Assembly (NCBI GenBank): GCA_025449435.1
Contig: JANWJO010000180.1
Location: 1 to 20,431 of the forward strand
DNA length: 20,431 bases
Direction: 5' to 3'
Source of the DNA: Chloroflexota bacterium
GTDB taxonomy: Bacteria; Chloroflexota; UBA4733
Shown here: piece by piece, positions 1 through 7,110 of the stretch
Position numbering within the stretch: position 1 is the stretch's first letter
How the letters are laid out: the number at the start of each line of letters is the position of its first letter
Notes under the pieces: generated by a model
The model's input: the letters and a program-made list of their open reading frames with translations, nothing else
Database searches by the model: none
Told to the model about the DNA's origin: nothing
Position numbers and translations under genes: made by a program

Positions 1-283
1 CGTAGGTGCCTGGTGGTACGGGCACTGAGCCACCTGGTGGTCCACCGGCGTTGAAGTTGGCGGCCGACTGACTTTCCTGGGGGTTGCCGAACCGTTGCTG
101 GGGAAAGCCAAGCTGCGGACGTCCCAGGAAATGGAACAGTGAGTCGCGCGAGGTGGCGAGCTGTTGGTCGACGCGGTTGGACAGAAACGCATTGAGCGAC
201 GCGTAGGTCACGGCGTCTGCCGCGAGCAGACCAATGGTTGCCAGCGACAGCAAGGCGATGAGCAGCCGTACGCGCAGTGACAT
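1..283 (-). CDS. Sensor histidine kinase, N-terminal fragment (partial at left edge)
   Basis: The reading frame opens with ATG at 283 and stays open to the left edge, giving about 94 residues. The first residues are basic, then comes a hydrophobic segment (roughly residues 5-28, LLIALLSLATIGLLAADAV) typical of the first membrane helix of a sensor kinase. A periplasm-facing stretch rich in Gln, Gly and Pro follows. The kinase core is not in the window, so the call rests on the N-terminal shape and on the gene order: its ATG overlaps the TGA stop of the upstream OmpR-type regulator by one base (TGATG), which implies translational coupling. In such pairs the kinase autophosphorylates on His and phosphorylates the partner regulator. 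The signal sensed cannot be read from this piece. Confidence 0.8.
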   Translation of the reverse strand, partial: MSLRVRLLIALLSLATIGLLAADAVTYASLNAFLSNRVDQQLATSRDSLFHFLGRPQLGFPQQRFGNPQESQSAANFNAGGPPGGSVPVPPGTY

Positions 284-975
284 CACAAGCCTCGCGCCTG
301 ACGCATGACGTAGCCGACGCCGCGCACGGTGTGGATGAGCGGCTTGTCAGCGGTATCGACCTTCTTGCGCAAGTAGCTGATGTAGGTGTCCAGGATACTG
401 GCGTCGCCGCCGAAGTCGTACTCCCACACGTGCTCCAAAATCTGTGCGCGCGTGAGCACCCGCCGCGCGTTGATCAGCAAGTAGCGCAGGAGCCGGAACT
501 CGGTGACGGTGAGGTCGATGAGGGAGCCGCTCTTGCGCACTTCGTGGCTGCCCTCGTCGATTTCCAGGTCGTCAAAGGTGAGGATTTGGCTTTCGCTGGC
601 CAGGCCGCTGCGCCGGAGGATGGCACGCACGCGGGCGATGACTTCCTCGATGCTAAAGGGCTTGGTGACGTAGTCGTCGCCACCTACGGTGAGCCCACGC
701 ACCTTGTCCTCAGTGGCGTCGCGGGCGGTGAGAAACAGCACCGGCAAGTGCCGTCCATCGGCGTTGAGGCGCCGGGCGACTTCGAAGCCATCGAAGTCGG
801 GCAGCAGCACGTCGAGCACGATGAGTTGCGGGCGAAACTCCGGCACGGCCGCCATGGCTTGCTGGCCACTGCCGGCTTGGCGCACGGCGAAGCCCTCGTA
901 GGTCAGCGCTGTGTCGAGCAAGTCGGCGATATATTGCTCGTCGTCCACCACCAGCACGCGCGTCTGATCGTTCAC
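283..975 (-). CDS. OmpR/PhoB-family response regulator
   Basis: A two-domain transcription factor of 230 residues. The receiver domain (about 1-118) has the acidic pair D11/D12, the phospho-acceptor D55 in LIVLDVLLPD, T83 and the conserved K105 in VTKPF. The C-terminal winged-helix domain (about 130-226) carries the recognition-helix region DTYISYLRKKVD and the terminal hairpin HTVRGVGYVM, both diagnostic of the OmpR class. Length is normal for the family. The start is GTG at 975; only a weak GGCGGG lies upstream. It is translationally coupled to the kinase gene at 283. Upstream, the 241-bp gap to the divergent dioxygenase gene carries TTCACA repeats at 11-bp spacing, so it may regulate itself and/or that gene (inference). 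Confidence 0.95.
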   Translation of the reverse strand: MNDQTRVLVVDDEQYIADLLDTALTYEGFAVRQAGSGQQAMAAVPEFRPQLIVLDVLLPDFDGFEVARRLNADGRHLPVLFLTARDATEDKVRGLTVGGDDYVTKPFSIEEVIARVRAILRRSGLASESQILTFDDLEIDEGSHEVRKSGSLIDLTVTEFRLLRYLLINARRVLTRAQILEHVWEYDFGGDASILDTYISYLRKKVDTADKPLIHTVRGVGYVMRQARGL

Positions 976-1021
976 GTGGTACGCCCGCCTATAGTTCGTT
1001 GCTTGGACCTGTGCTTGTGCC

Positions 1022-1039
1022 GTTCACAACGTGTTTCGT
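1022..1039. promoter_or_regulatory. Weak 11-bp-period repeat, possible regulator half-sites
   Basis: GTTCACA at 1022-1028 is followed 11 bp later by GTTTCGT (1033-1039) and preceded 11 bp earlier by GTGCTTG (1011-1017). These are degenerate forms of the stronger repeat at 1110-1138. The position is some 50-60 bp upstream of the regulator's GTG start, suitable for autoregulation. This is inference from spacing only. Confidence 0.3.
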
Positions 1040-1109
1040 TAGGGAGACGACGGCATGTCACTACGAGTACACTACCAGGAATAGCCACTCCGTAGGAGCC
1101 TTTCCCGAC

Positions 1110-1138
1110 GTTCACAGTCGATTCACAGGCTGTTCTTG
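1110..1138. promoter_or_regulatory. Tandem direct repeat with 11-bp period, candidate OmpR/PhoP-type operator
   Basis: Three heptamers lie in register at 11-bp spacing: GTTCACA (1110-1116), ATTCACA (1121-1127) and a weaker GTTCTTG (1132-1138), separated by four bases each. Seven conserved bases plus a four-base spacer is the known layout of PHO/PhoP boxes (GTTCACC-N4 in Streptomyces, TCACAG repeats in mycobacteria). The site is 78 bp before the dioxygenase ATG at 1217 and 135 bp upstream of the divergent regulator gene. Binding by the adjacent regulator is inferred. Confidence 0.55.
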
Positions 1139-1216
1139 GTAGGTTTTCAATTGGCACGTGGTGGATGGGATCGCGCTTCCTGGTTGGCGGCGAGCCTAGT
1201 GGCAAGGACGGTGGCG

Positions 1217-2251
1217 ATGGCAGTCACTTCCGCCCAAACTCAGCAACAGGCCGGCACGCGTTCCGCCGCTGCTAGGCAGACGCGCCGGCATGTGCTTCGC
1301 CTGGTACTGGCGTTTCCGACCGTGAGCTTGCTCGCCGCGTGTGGAGCGAGCGGCTCGGCTGGGACTGCGGCCCGAGCCACGGGAAGCGCCGGCCAGGTTG
1401 TGCAAGGCGCCGGACAGCCGGCAGCAAACCCGCCCGCCGCAGCCGTGTTTACGGTTATCGGGCAAGCGAGCACGTCTGCCACTACCACAGCAACTGCGAC
1501 CGAGGCGCCAGCTACCACGACGATCCTGGCGAGTGCTTCCGAGCACGCTAGCGCGGCCACAGCGGTCGCGCCGGGGTCGACCACCACCCACGCAAACCCC
1601 ACCACGGCGGCCAGCGCGTCAACACAAGCTACTACCGCGCCGTCATGCATTCTGGCGCCGGAGGAAACGGAAGGGCCCTATTACATTGACGAGAAGCTGG
1701 TGCGCAGCGACATCACCGAGGGTCAGCCAGGGATGCAGCTCGTGCTCAAGCTCACTATCGTCAATGCCTCGTCGTGCCAGGCTCTCCCGGGTGCCGTTGT
1801 AGACATTTGGCACTGCGATGCTGGCGGCAACTATTCGGGCTATGGCTCTTCTGCCGCACAACCAGGACCCAGCACCAATCAGCCGCCGCCGGGCGATGCG
1901 CACGTGACGCCGACTAACAAGCTGACCTATTTACGTGGCAGCCAGACCAGTGATGCCGCTGGATTCGTCACCTTCAAGACCATTTACCCCGGGTGGTATA
2001 CGGGCCGGACCACTCACATCCACGTCAAGGTCCACGCGGGAGGCAACGTGGTACACACTGGCCAGTTGTACTTTGACGGCGACATCACCATCAGTGTCTA
2101 TCAAGCGCAGCCCTACGCTAAGCACGGCCCAGCCGATACTAGCAATAAAGCCGACAGCATTTATGGGCAGGGCGGCGCACAATCCATGCTGGCCCTTGCC
2201 AAAGCCGGCAGTGGACTCACTGGCGCAATCACCCTGGGTGTCAAGGTGTAG
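1217..2251 (+). CDS. Exported intradiol ring-cleavage dioxygenase-like lipoprotein
   Basis: Start ATG 1217 is chosen because AAGGA (1204-1208) sits 8 nt before it; this gives 344 residues. The N-terminus has a Tat-like TRRHVLR motif (22-28), a hydrophobic stretch and a lipobox LLAAC with the lipid-accepting Cys at 42. A Ser/Thr/Ala-rich linker (about 43-142) then leads to a dioxygenase beta-sandwich (about 145-300). The family's Fe(III) ligands are visible: Y206 in GGNYSGY, Y257 in TIYPGWY, and H267/H269 in HIHVKV. Characterised relatives cleave catechol-type rings between the hydroxyls; the substrate here is unknown. Export with a cofactor-binding domain fits the Tat route, and the protein is probably membrane-anchored outside the cytoplasm. 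Most characterised intradiol enzymes are cytoplasmic. The Rieske gene follows 75 bp later. Confidence 0.9.
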   Translation: MAVTSAQTQQQAGTRSAAARQTRRHVLRLVLAFPTVSLLAACGASGSAGTAARATGSAGQVVQGAGQPAANPPAAAVFTVIGQASTSATTTATATEAPATTTILASASEHASAATAVAPGSTTTHANPTTAASASTQATTAPSCILAPEETEGPYYIDEKLVRSDITEGQPGMQLVLKLTIVNASSCQALPGAVVDIWHCDAGGNYSGYGSSAAQPGPSTNQPPPGDAHVTPTNKLTYLRGSQTSDAAGFVTFKTIYPGWYTGRTTHIHVKVHAGGNVVHTGQLYFDGDITISVYQAQPYAKHGPADTSNKADSIYGQGGAQSMLALAKAGSGLTGAITLGVKV

Positions 2252-2260
2252 CGGGCCACA

Positions 2261-2280
2261 AGTGAGCGGTCCTCATTTTT
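2261..2280 (+). terminator. Possible weak terminator after the dioxygenase gene
   Basis: A short stem (AGTGAG pairing with CTCATT, one G-U pair, 5-base loop) runs into a five-T run ending at 2280, just after the stop at 2251. The stem is only about six pairs, so termination would be inefficient. Confidence 0.3.
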
Positions 2281-2309
2281 GATCTCCTGATGGTGTGGTA
2301 CAACAAATG

Positions 2310-2323
2310 CACCTAAGGAGGTG
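2310..2323 (+). promoter_or_regulatory. Strong SD site inside a small inverted repeat
   Basis: CACCT (2310-2314) and AGGTG (2319-2323) are perfect inverted repeats around AAGG. The core TAAGGAGGT is a near-perfect anti-SD match. It sits six bases before the ATG at 2327 and fixes that start for the Rieske gene. When folded, the stem would hide half of the SD, so mild translational control is possible. Confidence 0.5.
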
Positions 2324-2326
2324 CTC

Positions 2327-4126
2327 ATGGCCTCACCATCTTCCTCTGCTAGGGCAACGACCTCTCCAGACGGCGCCTACGCTGGCACGCTGGATGATCT
2401 GCGTCGCGCCGGGTGTGTCGTGGTGTCGGGTGGCAGGCACGGCATCGCAGTGTTCTACAACGATGGCGCGCCGTGCGCGGTCGATAACCGCTGCCCGCAC
2501 ATGGGTTTCCCCCTGAGTCGGGGCAGTGTGGCCCAAGGCATCCTCACCTGCCACTGGCACCACGCTCGCTTTGATTTGCAGAGTGGTGGCACCTTTGATC
2601 CGTTCGCGGACGACGTGCGCACCTACCCAGTGACGGTGGAGCACGGCGCTGTGCGTGTCAGCTTGCAGCCGGTTGCCGGGAACCAGGTGGCCCGTTTCAA
2701 GGCCCGGCTACGCGACGGCCTTGAACAAAATCTGTCGCTCGTGATTATGAAAGCGGTGCTTGCGCTGGGCGAAACCAGCATGGCACGGTCCGACGTACTC
2801 GAGATCGGTGGCTTGTTCGGCACCGACTACCGGGTGGCGGGGTGGGGGCCCGGTCTCACCATCATGACCGCGCTTGCCAACTCGCTGGACGGGCTCGCGC
2901 CCGAGGATCGTACGCTGGCGCTCTACCACGGCCTGGTGCGCGTGGCGCTGGACTGCGTCAACTCGCCGCCGCATTTCCGGCTGGACCCGTTGCCGAATAC
3001 GGAAGTCGAACTGCCGCGCTTGCGTGCGTGGTTTCGCAGCTTCGCCGAGGTACGCGACACCGATGGCTGTGAGCGCGCCCTATTGACTGCGATCCAACGC
3101 GGCGCATCGCCAGCGGCACTGGCTGATATCCTCACCGCTGCAGCCACCGACCACTTCTTCCTGGCTGGTGGCCACACCATCGACTTCATCAATAAAGCCT
3201 GTGAGCTACTCGACCACATTGGCTGGCAGCACGCGGCTACCGTGTTGCCCAGCGTCATTCGCGGCATCGCGCAGGGCCAGCGCAGCGAGGAACAAAACGC
3301 CTGGCGCCATCCTATTGACCTGGTGGCGCTGTTAGAGCCGGCGTTCCAGCAGCTCCCCCAGGTGGTGAACCTGTCCGCCCGGCCCGGCACCTGGGACGGT
3401 TTCGATGCCCTGGTCGAAACGATGCTTACTGGTGAGCCCGCTGACACCGTGGATGCGCTGCTGAGCGCTTTACGCGGCGGCGCTGCCATTACCGACCTCA
3501 GCCAGGCGGCTGCCTACGCCGCGGCGTTGCGCGTGGCGCGTTTCCACACCAGCAACGAGTTTGGCGACTGGATTACGGTGCTGCATACCTTCACGTCGGC
3601 TAATGCGCTGGACCAGTTACTGCGTCGCGCTCCGTCGGTCGAAGCGGTGCGTGGTATCTTCCACGGCGCGATGCGCGTGTATCTGGACCGCTTCCTGAAT
3701 ATGCCGGCGGCGCGCTTGCCGCGCGATCGCGACGTTGCCGAGATGCCCACGGACGACGGCGCCCTGCTGGCATCGCTGGGCGAGTTGCTGGATCGCGAGC
3801 AACAGGTGAGCCAGGCGGCGGAGGTGACGCATCGCTACCTGTCGCTGGAGCACAGCCCTGAGATGTTACTTCAGACATTCGGCCATCTGCTGCTGCGCGA
3901 GGACGCCGAGTTTCATAGCTATCAGATGTACGAAGCAGGAATCCGCCAGTTTACGAGCCTGCGCGAACACCGGCCGGCGGCTGCCCATACTGTGCTGATC
4001 GCCATCAGCCGGTACCTCGCGGCGCATTCGCCCACCTCGCGCGCGATGCTCCAGACTGCGCGCAGTGCGTGGCGATTGCAGCGCGGCGAGGAACTATTCG
4101 CCAACCCAGAAACCGAGTCCGCCTAA
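2327..4126 (+). CDS. Rieske [2Fe-2S] protein with long helical C-terminal region
   Basis: The ATG at 2327 has an excellent SD (AAGGAG, 2315-2320) and gives 599 residues. A Rieske domain fills about residues 18-118, with cluster ligands C56 and H58 in CPHMGF and C75 and H78 in CHWH. This is the short, ferredoxin-like form used to pass electrons. The remaining 480 residues look almost wholly alpha-helical and contain scattered His/Asp motifs, such as DHFF (about 275-278) and GGH (about 281-283). I do not recognise this part, and it lacks the catalytic-domain pattern of Rieske ring-hydroxylating oxygenases. No signal peptide is seen, so it is probably cytoplasmic. The neighbours (dioxygenase upstream, alcohol dehydrogenase downstream) suggest an oxidative role, but function is unproven. 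The Rieske call is firm; the rest is unknown. Confidence 0.88.
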   Translation: MASPSSSARATTSPDGAYAGTLDDLRRAGCVVVSGGRHGIAVFYNDGAPCAVDNRCPHMGFPLSRGSVAQGILTCHWHHARFDLQSGGTFDPFADDVRTYPVTVEHGAVRVSLQPVAGNQVARFKARLRDGLEQNLSLVIMKAVLALGETSMARSDVLEIGGLFGTDYRVAGWGPGLTIMTALANSLDGLAPEDRTLALYHGLVRVALDCVNSPPHFRLDPLPNTEVELPRLRAWFRSFAEVRDTDGCERALLTAIQRGASPAALADILTAAATDHFFLAGGHTIDFINKACELLDHIGWQHAATVLPSVIRGIAQGQRSEEQNAWRHPIDLVALLEPAFQQLPQVVNLSARPGTWDGFDALVETMLTGEPADTVDALLSALRGGAAITDLSQAAAYAAALRVARFHTSNEFGDWITVLHTFTSANALDQLLRRAPSVEAVRGIFHGAMRVYLDRFLNMPAARLPRDRDVAEMPTDDGALLASLGELLDREQQVSQAAEVTHRYLSLEHSPEMLLQTFGHLLLREDAEFHSYQMYEAGIRQFTSLREHRPAAAHTVLIAISRYLAAHSPTSRAMLQTARSAWRLQRGEELFANPETESA

Positions 4127-4215
4127 CGGCGACCGGCGCCATATCTGGTTTGCTGGCCACCGGGCCATGATGTAGCGCGTGTCAGGCGCGGCGCGCTGTA
4201 CAAGAGGGAGCCGCC

Positions 4216-5313
4216 ATGTTAGCCGCCGTCCTGCGCGCCGCCGGCGAGCCATTAAGCTTCGAGCAGTTGCGACAACCAATACCGCAAGCCGGCGAGGTGC
4301 TGGTGCAGGTACGGGCCTGCGGCGTGTGCCACAGTGACTTGCACGTGACGCTGGGCGAGATTGCATTTCCTCTGCCAGCGGTGCTGGGCCACGAAATTTC
4401 CGGCACCGTGGCCGGGCTAGGAGCGAACGTCCAAGGGCTGGGCGTCGGGGATCGGGTAGTGTGCACGTTCATCATGCCGTGTGGCCGCTGCGCCGCCTGC
4501 CACCAGGGACGCGACGACCTGTGCGAGACGTTCTTCACCTATAACCGGCTTGCCGGCACGTTGTATGACGGCACAACGCGTCTGTTTGACGAGTCTGGCG
4601 CTCCCATCGCCATGTATTCCATGGGTGGGATGGCGAGCTATGCGGTGGTGCCTGCCACCGATGTGTTTGTCCTGCCGGCCAACGCACCGCTCGAGGAGTC
4701 GGCCATCCTGGGGTGCGCGGTGTTTACGGCGTTTGGCGCCCTGCGCAACGCGGCGGCGCTGCGCGGCGGCGAGTCGGTGGCGGTGATCGGCACCGGCGGT
4801 GTTGGTTCGAATCTCATCCAACTGGCGCACGTGTTTGGCGCAGGACCGCTTATCGCGGTGGACGTGCGCGACGACAAGCTCGCAGCTGCCCAAGCGCTGG
4901 GCGCTACGCACACCGTCAATGCCACCCGCGTCGATCCGGTCAACGCCATCCGGGATATCACAGGTGGCCGGGGAGTAGACGTGGCGCTGGAAGCGTTGGG
5001 CCGTCCCGAGACGTTCGTGCAAGCCGTCGCGAGCGTGCGCGATGGCGGACGGGCCGTCATGATCGGGCTGGCACCGTCACAGGTGACGGCCCAAGTGGAC
5101 ATCACCCGGCTCGTGCGGCGAGGGGTCAGCATCATCGGGTCCTACGGCGCGCGACCGCGGAGCGATATGCCGGCGTTGCTGCGGCTGGTGGCGCTGGGTA
5201 TGATCGAACCGGCTCGTGTCGTTACCCGGCGCTTTGAGCTCCGGCAACTCAACGAGGCGTACCGATTACTCAAGGCCGGTGACATTACCGGCCGGGCTAT
5301 CGTGACGATGTAG
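4216..5313 (+). CDS. Zinc-dependent alcohol dehydrogenase (MDR family)
   Basis: 365 residues, the normal length for medium-chain dehydrogenases, with ATG at 4216 preceded by GAGGGAG (4204-4210). The GroES-like catalytic domain holds likely catalytic-zinc ligands C38 (GVCHSD), H59 (GHE) and C167 (LGCAVFTAFGAL). The structural zinc lobe is complete: C89, C92, C95 and C103. The Rossmann domain has GTGGVG at 192-197, followed by VDVRDDK; an acidic residue at that strand end usually favours NAD over NADP. It should interconvert an alcohol and an aldehyde or ketone in the cytoplasm; the substrate cannot be told. It lies 89 bp after the Rieske gene and 8 bp before the DedA-type gene, so co-transcription with the latter is likely. 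Confidence 0.95.
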   Translation: MLAAVLRAAGEPLSFEQLRQPIPQAGEVLVQVRACGVCHSDLHVTLGEIAFPLPAVLGHEISGTVAGLGANVQGLGVGDRVVCTFIMPCGRCAACHQGRDDLCETFFTYNRLAGTLYDGTTRLFDESGAPIAMYSMGGMASYAVVPATDVFVLPANAPLEESAILGCAVFTAFGALRNAAALRGGESVAVIGTGGVGSNLIQLAHVFGAGPLIAVDVRDDKLAAAQALGATHTVNATRVDPVNAIRDITGGRGVDVALEALGRPETFVQAVASVRDGGRAVMIGLAPSQVTAQVDITRLVRRGVSIIGSYGARPRSDMPALLRLVALGMIEPARVVTRRFELRQLNEAYRLLKAGDITGRAIVTM

Positions 5314-5321
5314 GCGGCGCG

Positions 5322-6542
5322 GTGCTTGGAGCGCTGGGCGCATTAATCACGTCCTTGCTGGACCAGCACACGCTGGTGACGGTATTCGTCGCGTTGCTGG
5401 TCGAAGAGATGGGGATACCGATTCCCATCCCTGGTGACGTGTTAATGCTCGTGGCCGGCACGCAGGCAGCACGCGGCGTGGTGGCGTTCTGGCAATTGCT
5501 CCTCGTTGAGGAAGCAGCCACCTTGTTCGGGTCGTCACTGCTGTTTGCGTTTACCCATCGGTTTGGTCGCGCACTCCTGCAGAATTACGGCCGGCTGATT
5601 CATTTGGGACCGGAAGAACTGGCACGCGCTGAGGCGCGCGTGGTGCGGTACGGCCTAGTGGCGATTGCAGTGGCGAGGGTTATTCCTGGCCTGCGCATCG
5701 TCACGGTGGTGGCGGCTGGGGTGCTGGGTGTCCCATATCGGGTGTTTGCTCCGGCCGTTGCCGTAGGCGGGTTTGTGTACTTGCTGGTGTATACGTCACT
5801 CGGCTATTTCGTCGGGCCGGTCGTGCTCTCTTTTATTCGTCAGATTGGGCTACCCATCTCTGCCTTAGTATCGCTGGCGGCGGTGGCAGGCATCGTGGTT
5901 GCGGTGCACGTCATGGGCCGTGCGGCTGGCGGCGAGCGTCAGCGTCCCACGCCGGCATCCGGCATGTTCGCTGGCATTGTCGCCGGTATCACCGCTCTCC
6001 TCGCTACCAATGGTATCTATGGACTGACCACGTGGGCAGCGCAAGCGTTCAGGCTGCGGGCACTCGTCACGCCCACGCTCGCGTCTGGGCTCCAGTTTGT
6101 CATCGGCTGGCCCGCATTCTTGGTGCTGGCTGTGGTCGCTGGCGGCGTGCTTTCATTGCCACTGGTCCTGCGGATCCCCAGTGTGGTGCGTTATCTGCTC
6201 GTGTTAGGACCGCCCATTGCCGTGGCCATGCTACTCATCGATCCGCTGATGGAAGATGCACGGAATGCGGTGGCGGGCCGTGGTGCCATTCCCCTGGTGG
6301 CGTTCACGGTGTTGCGGCTGGCCATCTATAGCGCTGCAGTGATCCGTTTCATGCCGTTGTTTGCTCGCGTGCGCGTCGCTGGGTTTGCGCTCGGCGAAGA
6401 CGAGGGAACACCAGAAGAAGTGCCTGTGGCGCCGGCACCGCAGACTCCGGAGGCGGCAACTGTGCCAGAGGCGCCCGAAAGTCCAGCGGTAGCCGTCGAC
6501 AACGAATCGGGACCCAGCGCTCCGTTGCGCCGGGCCCCGTGA
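5322..6542 (+). CDS. DedA-family membrane protein with extra C-terminal membrane domain
   Basis: 406 residues from GTG 5322, the only sensible start, 8 bp after the dehydrogenase stop; its SD is weak. Residues about 1-200 are a DedA (SNARE-associated, VTT) domain. The motif EEMGIPIPIPGDVLM (28-42) is the re-entrant acidic/proline signature, and ARVIPGLR (118-125) is the second conserved arginine motif. DedA proteins are linked to lipid scrambling (undecaprenyl phosphate or phosphatidylethanolamine) and membrane homeostasis. Typical members end near residue 200-220. Here about 130 more residues (215-350) form four or so further hydrophobic segments, followed by an acidic, Pro/Ala/Glu-rich tail (about 358-406), probably cytoplasmic. 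I do not recognise the second membrane half. The gene converges on the tad-like genes with a 19-bp gap. Confidence 0.85.
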   Translation: MLGALGALITSLLDQHTLVTVFVALLVEEMGIPIPIPGDVLMLVAGTQAARGVVAFWQLLLVEEAATLFGSSLLFAFTHRFGRALLQNYGRLIHLGPEELARAEARVVRYGLVAIAVARVIPGLRIVTVVAAGVLGVPYRVFAPAVAVGGFVYLLVYTSLGYFVGPVVLSFIRQIGLPISALVSLAAVAGIVVAVHVMGRAAGGERQRPTPASGMFAGIVAGITALLATNGIYGLTTWAAQAFRLRALVTPTLASGLQFVIGWPAFLVLAVVAGGVLSLPLVLRIPSVVRYLLVLGPPIAVAMLLIDPLMEDARNAVAGRGAIPLVAFTVLRLAIYSAAVIRFMPLFARVRVAGFALGEDEGTPEEVPVAPAPQTPEAATVPEAPESPAVAVDNESGPSAPLRRAP

Positions 6543-6561
6543 TGATGGAAACGAATCTGGA

Positions 6562-7065
6562 CTACTCGGCTTGCATCGTTGAGGTTGTGGTGAGCGTGAT
6601 CGAGCCCCAGCCGAGGATAAGGCTGACCAGTGGCTTGAACGTATAGCTCGCCGTAAAGGTATACGACGAGATCGGGGTGCACAGGGTAGCGGTGCCGCCT
6701 TCGCTCAGCCCGGTGAGGGTGAAGTTGGTGTTGGATAGCGGTGCGGCGCTACCCGTCAGTGCGGTGCTATCGAGACCAAGCACCGCCGCCTCAGCTACCG
6801 CTTGATTGACGATTGGGCCGGTATCGCCGCTGGAGCCGCCTGACAAGCACGACGGCGTGGCTGTGTACAGGTCGAGGCCAACCGTGGCTCGGGCGCCTTC
6901 AGCGGCGGCATTTTGGAGCGTGGTGTAGGCGAAGTACAACCTGCATAGGTCGATCATACCGATCGTGAGCATAACGATCACCGGCAGTAGCAACGCGAAC
7001 TCGACGATCGACTGACCCGACGCTCGCGCCTGTGCCTCGGTCCGATGCCCGCGTACTGTCGACAT
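6562..7065 (-). CDS. TadE-like pilus assembly protein (distal of two)
   Basis: 167 residues from ATG 7065, with GGAGA ten bases upstream; an upstream in-frame GTG would have no well-placed SD. The N-terminus is basic and ends in GQSIVEFALLLPVIVML. The Gly/Glu-hydrophobic pattern (E at +5 of the helix) and the following LQNAAAEGAR are the TadE signature (about residues 17-55). TadE proteins are pseudopilin-like and are processed at the GQS/VEF region by a prepilin peptidase in tight-adherence (Flp) pilus systems. The remaining 110 residues form an exported, Ser/Thr/Gly-rich domain with two Cys. It is the last of three genes on this strand, 45 bp after the TadG-like gene. Confidence 0.88.
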   Translation of the reverse strand: MSTVRGHRTEAQARASGQSIVEFALLLPVIVMLTIGMIDLCRLYFAYTTLQNAAAEGARATVGLDLYTATPSCLSGGSSGDTGPIVNQAVAEAAVLGLDSTALTGSAAPLSNTNFTLTGLSEGGTATLCTPISSYTFTASYTFKPLVSLILGWGSITLTTTSTMQAE

Positions 7066-7110
7066 CACCGTCACTTCTCCAACCACGCCCTTCTGAACGT
7101 GTACCGGCCA

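Noticed and set aside
277..1095. 272-residue open frame on the plus strand opposite the first response regulator.
   Set aside because: It mirrors the codon pattern of a clear OmpR-family gene on the minus strand and has no recognisable domain. Long antisense frames are common in GC-rich DNA.
1136..1216. 27-codon upstream extension of the dioxygenase.
   Set aside because: It would bury the Tat-like/lipobox signal behind an odd leader. ATG 1217 has an SD at the right distance.
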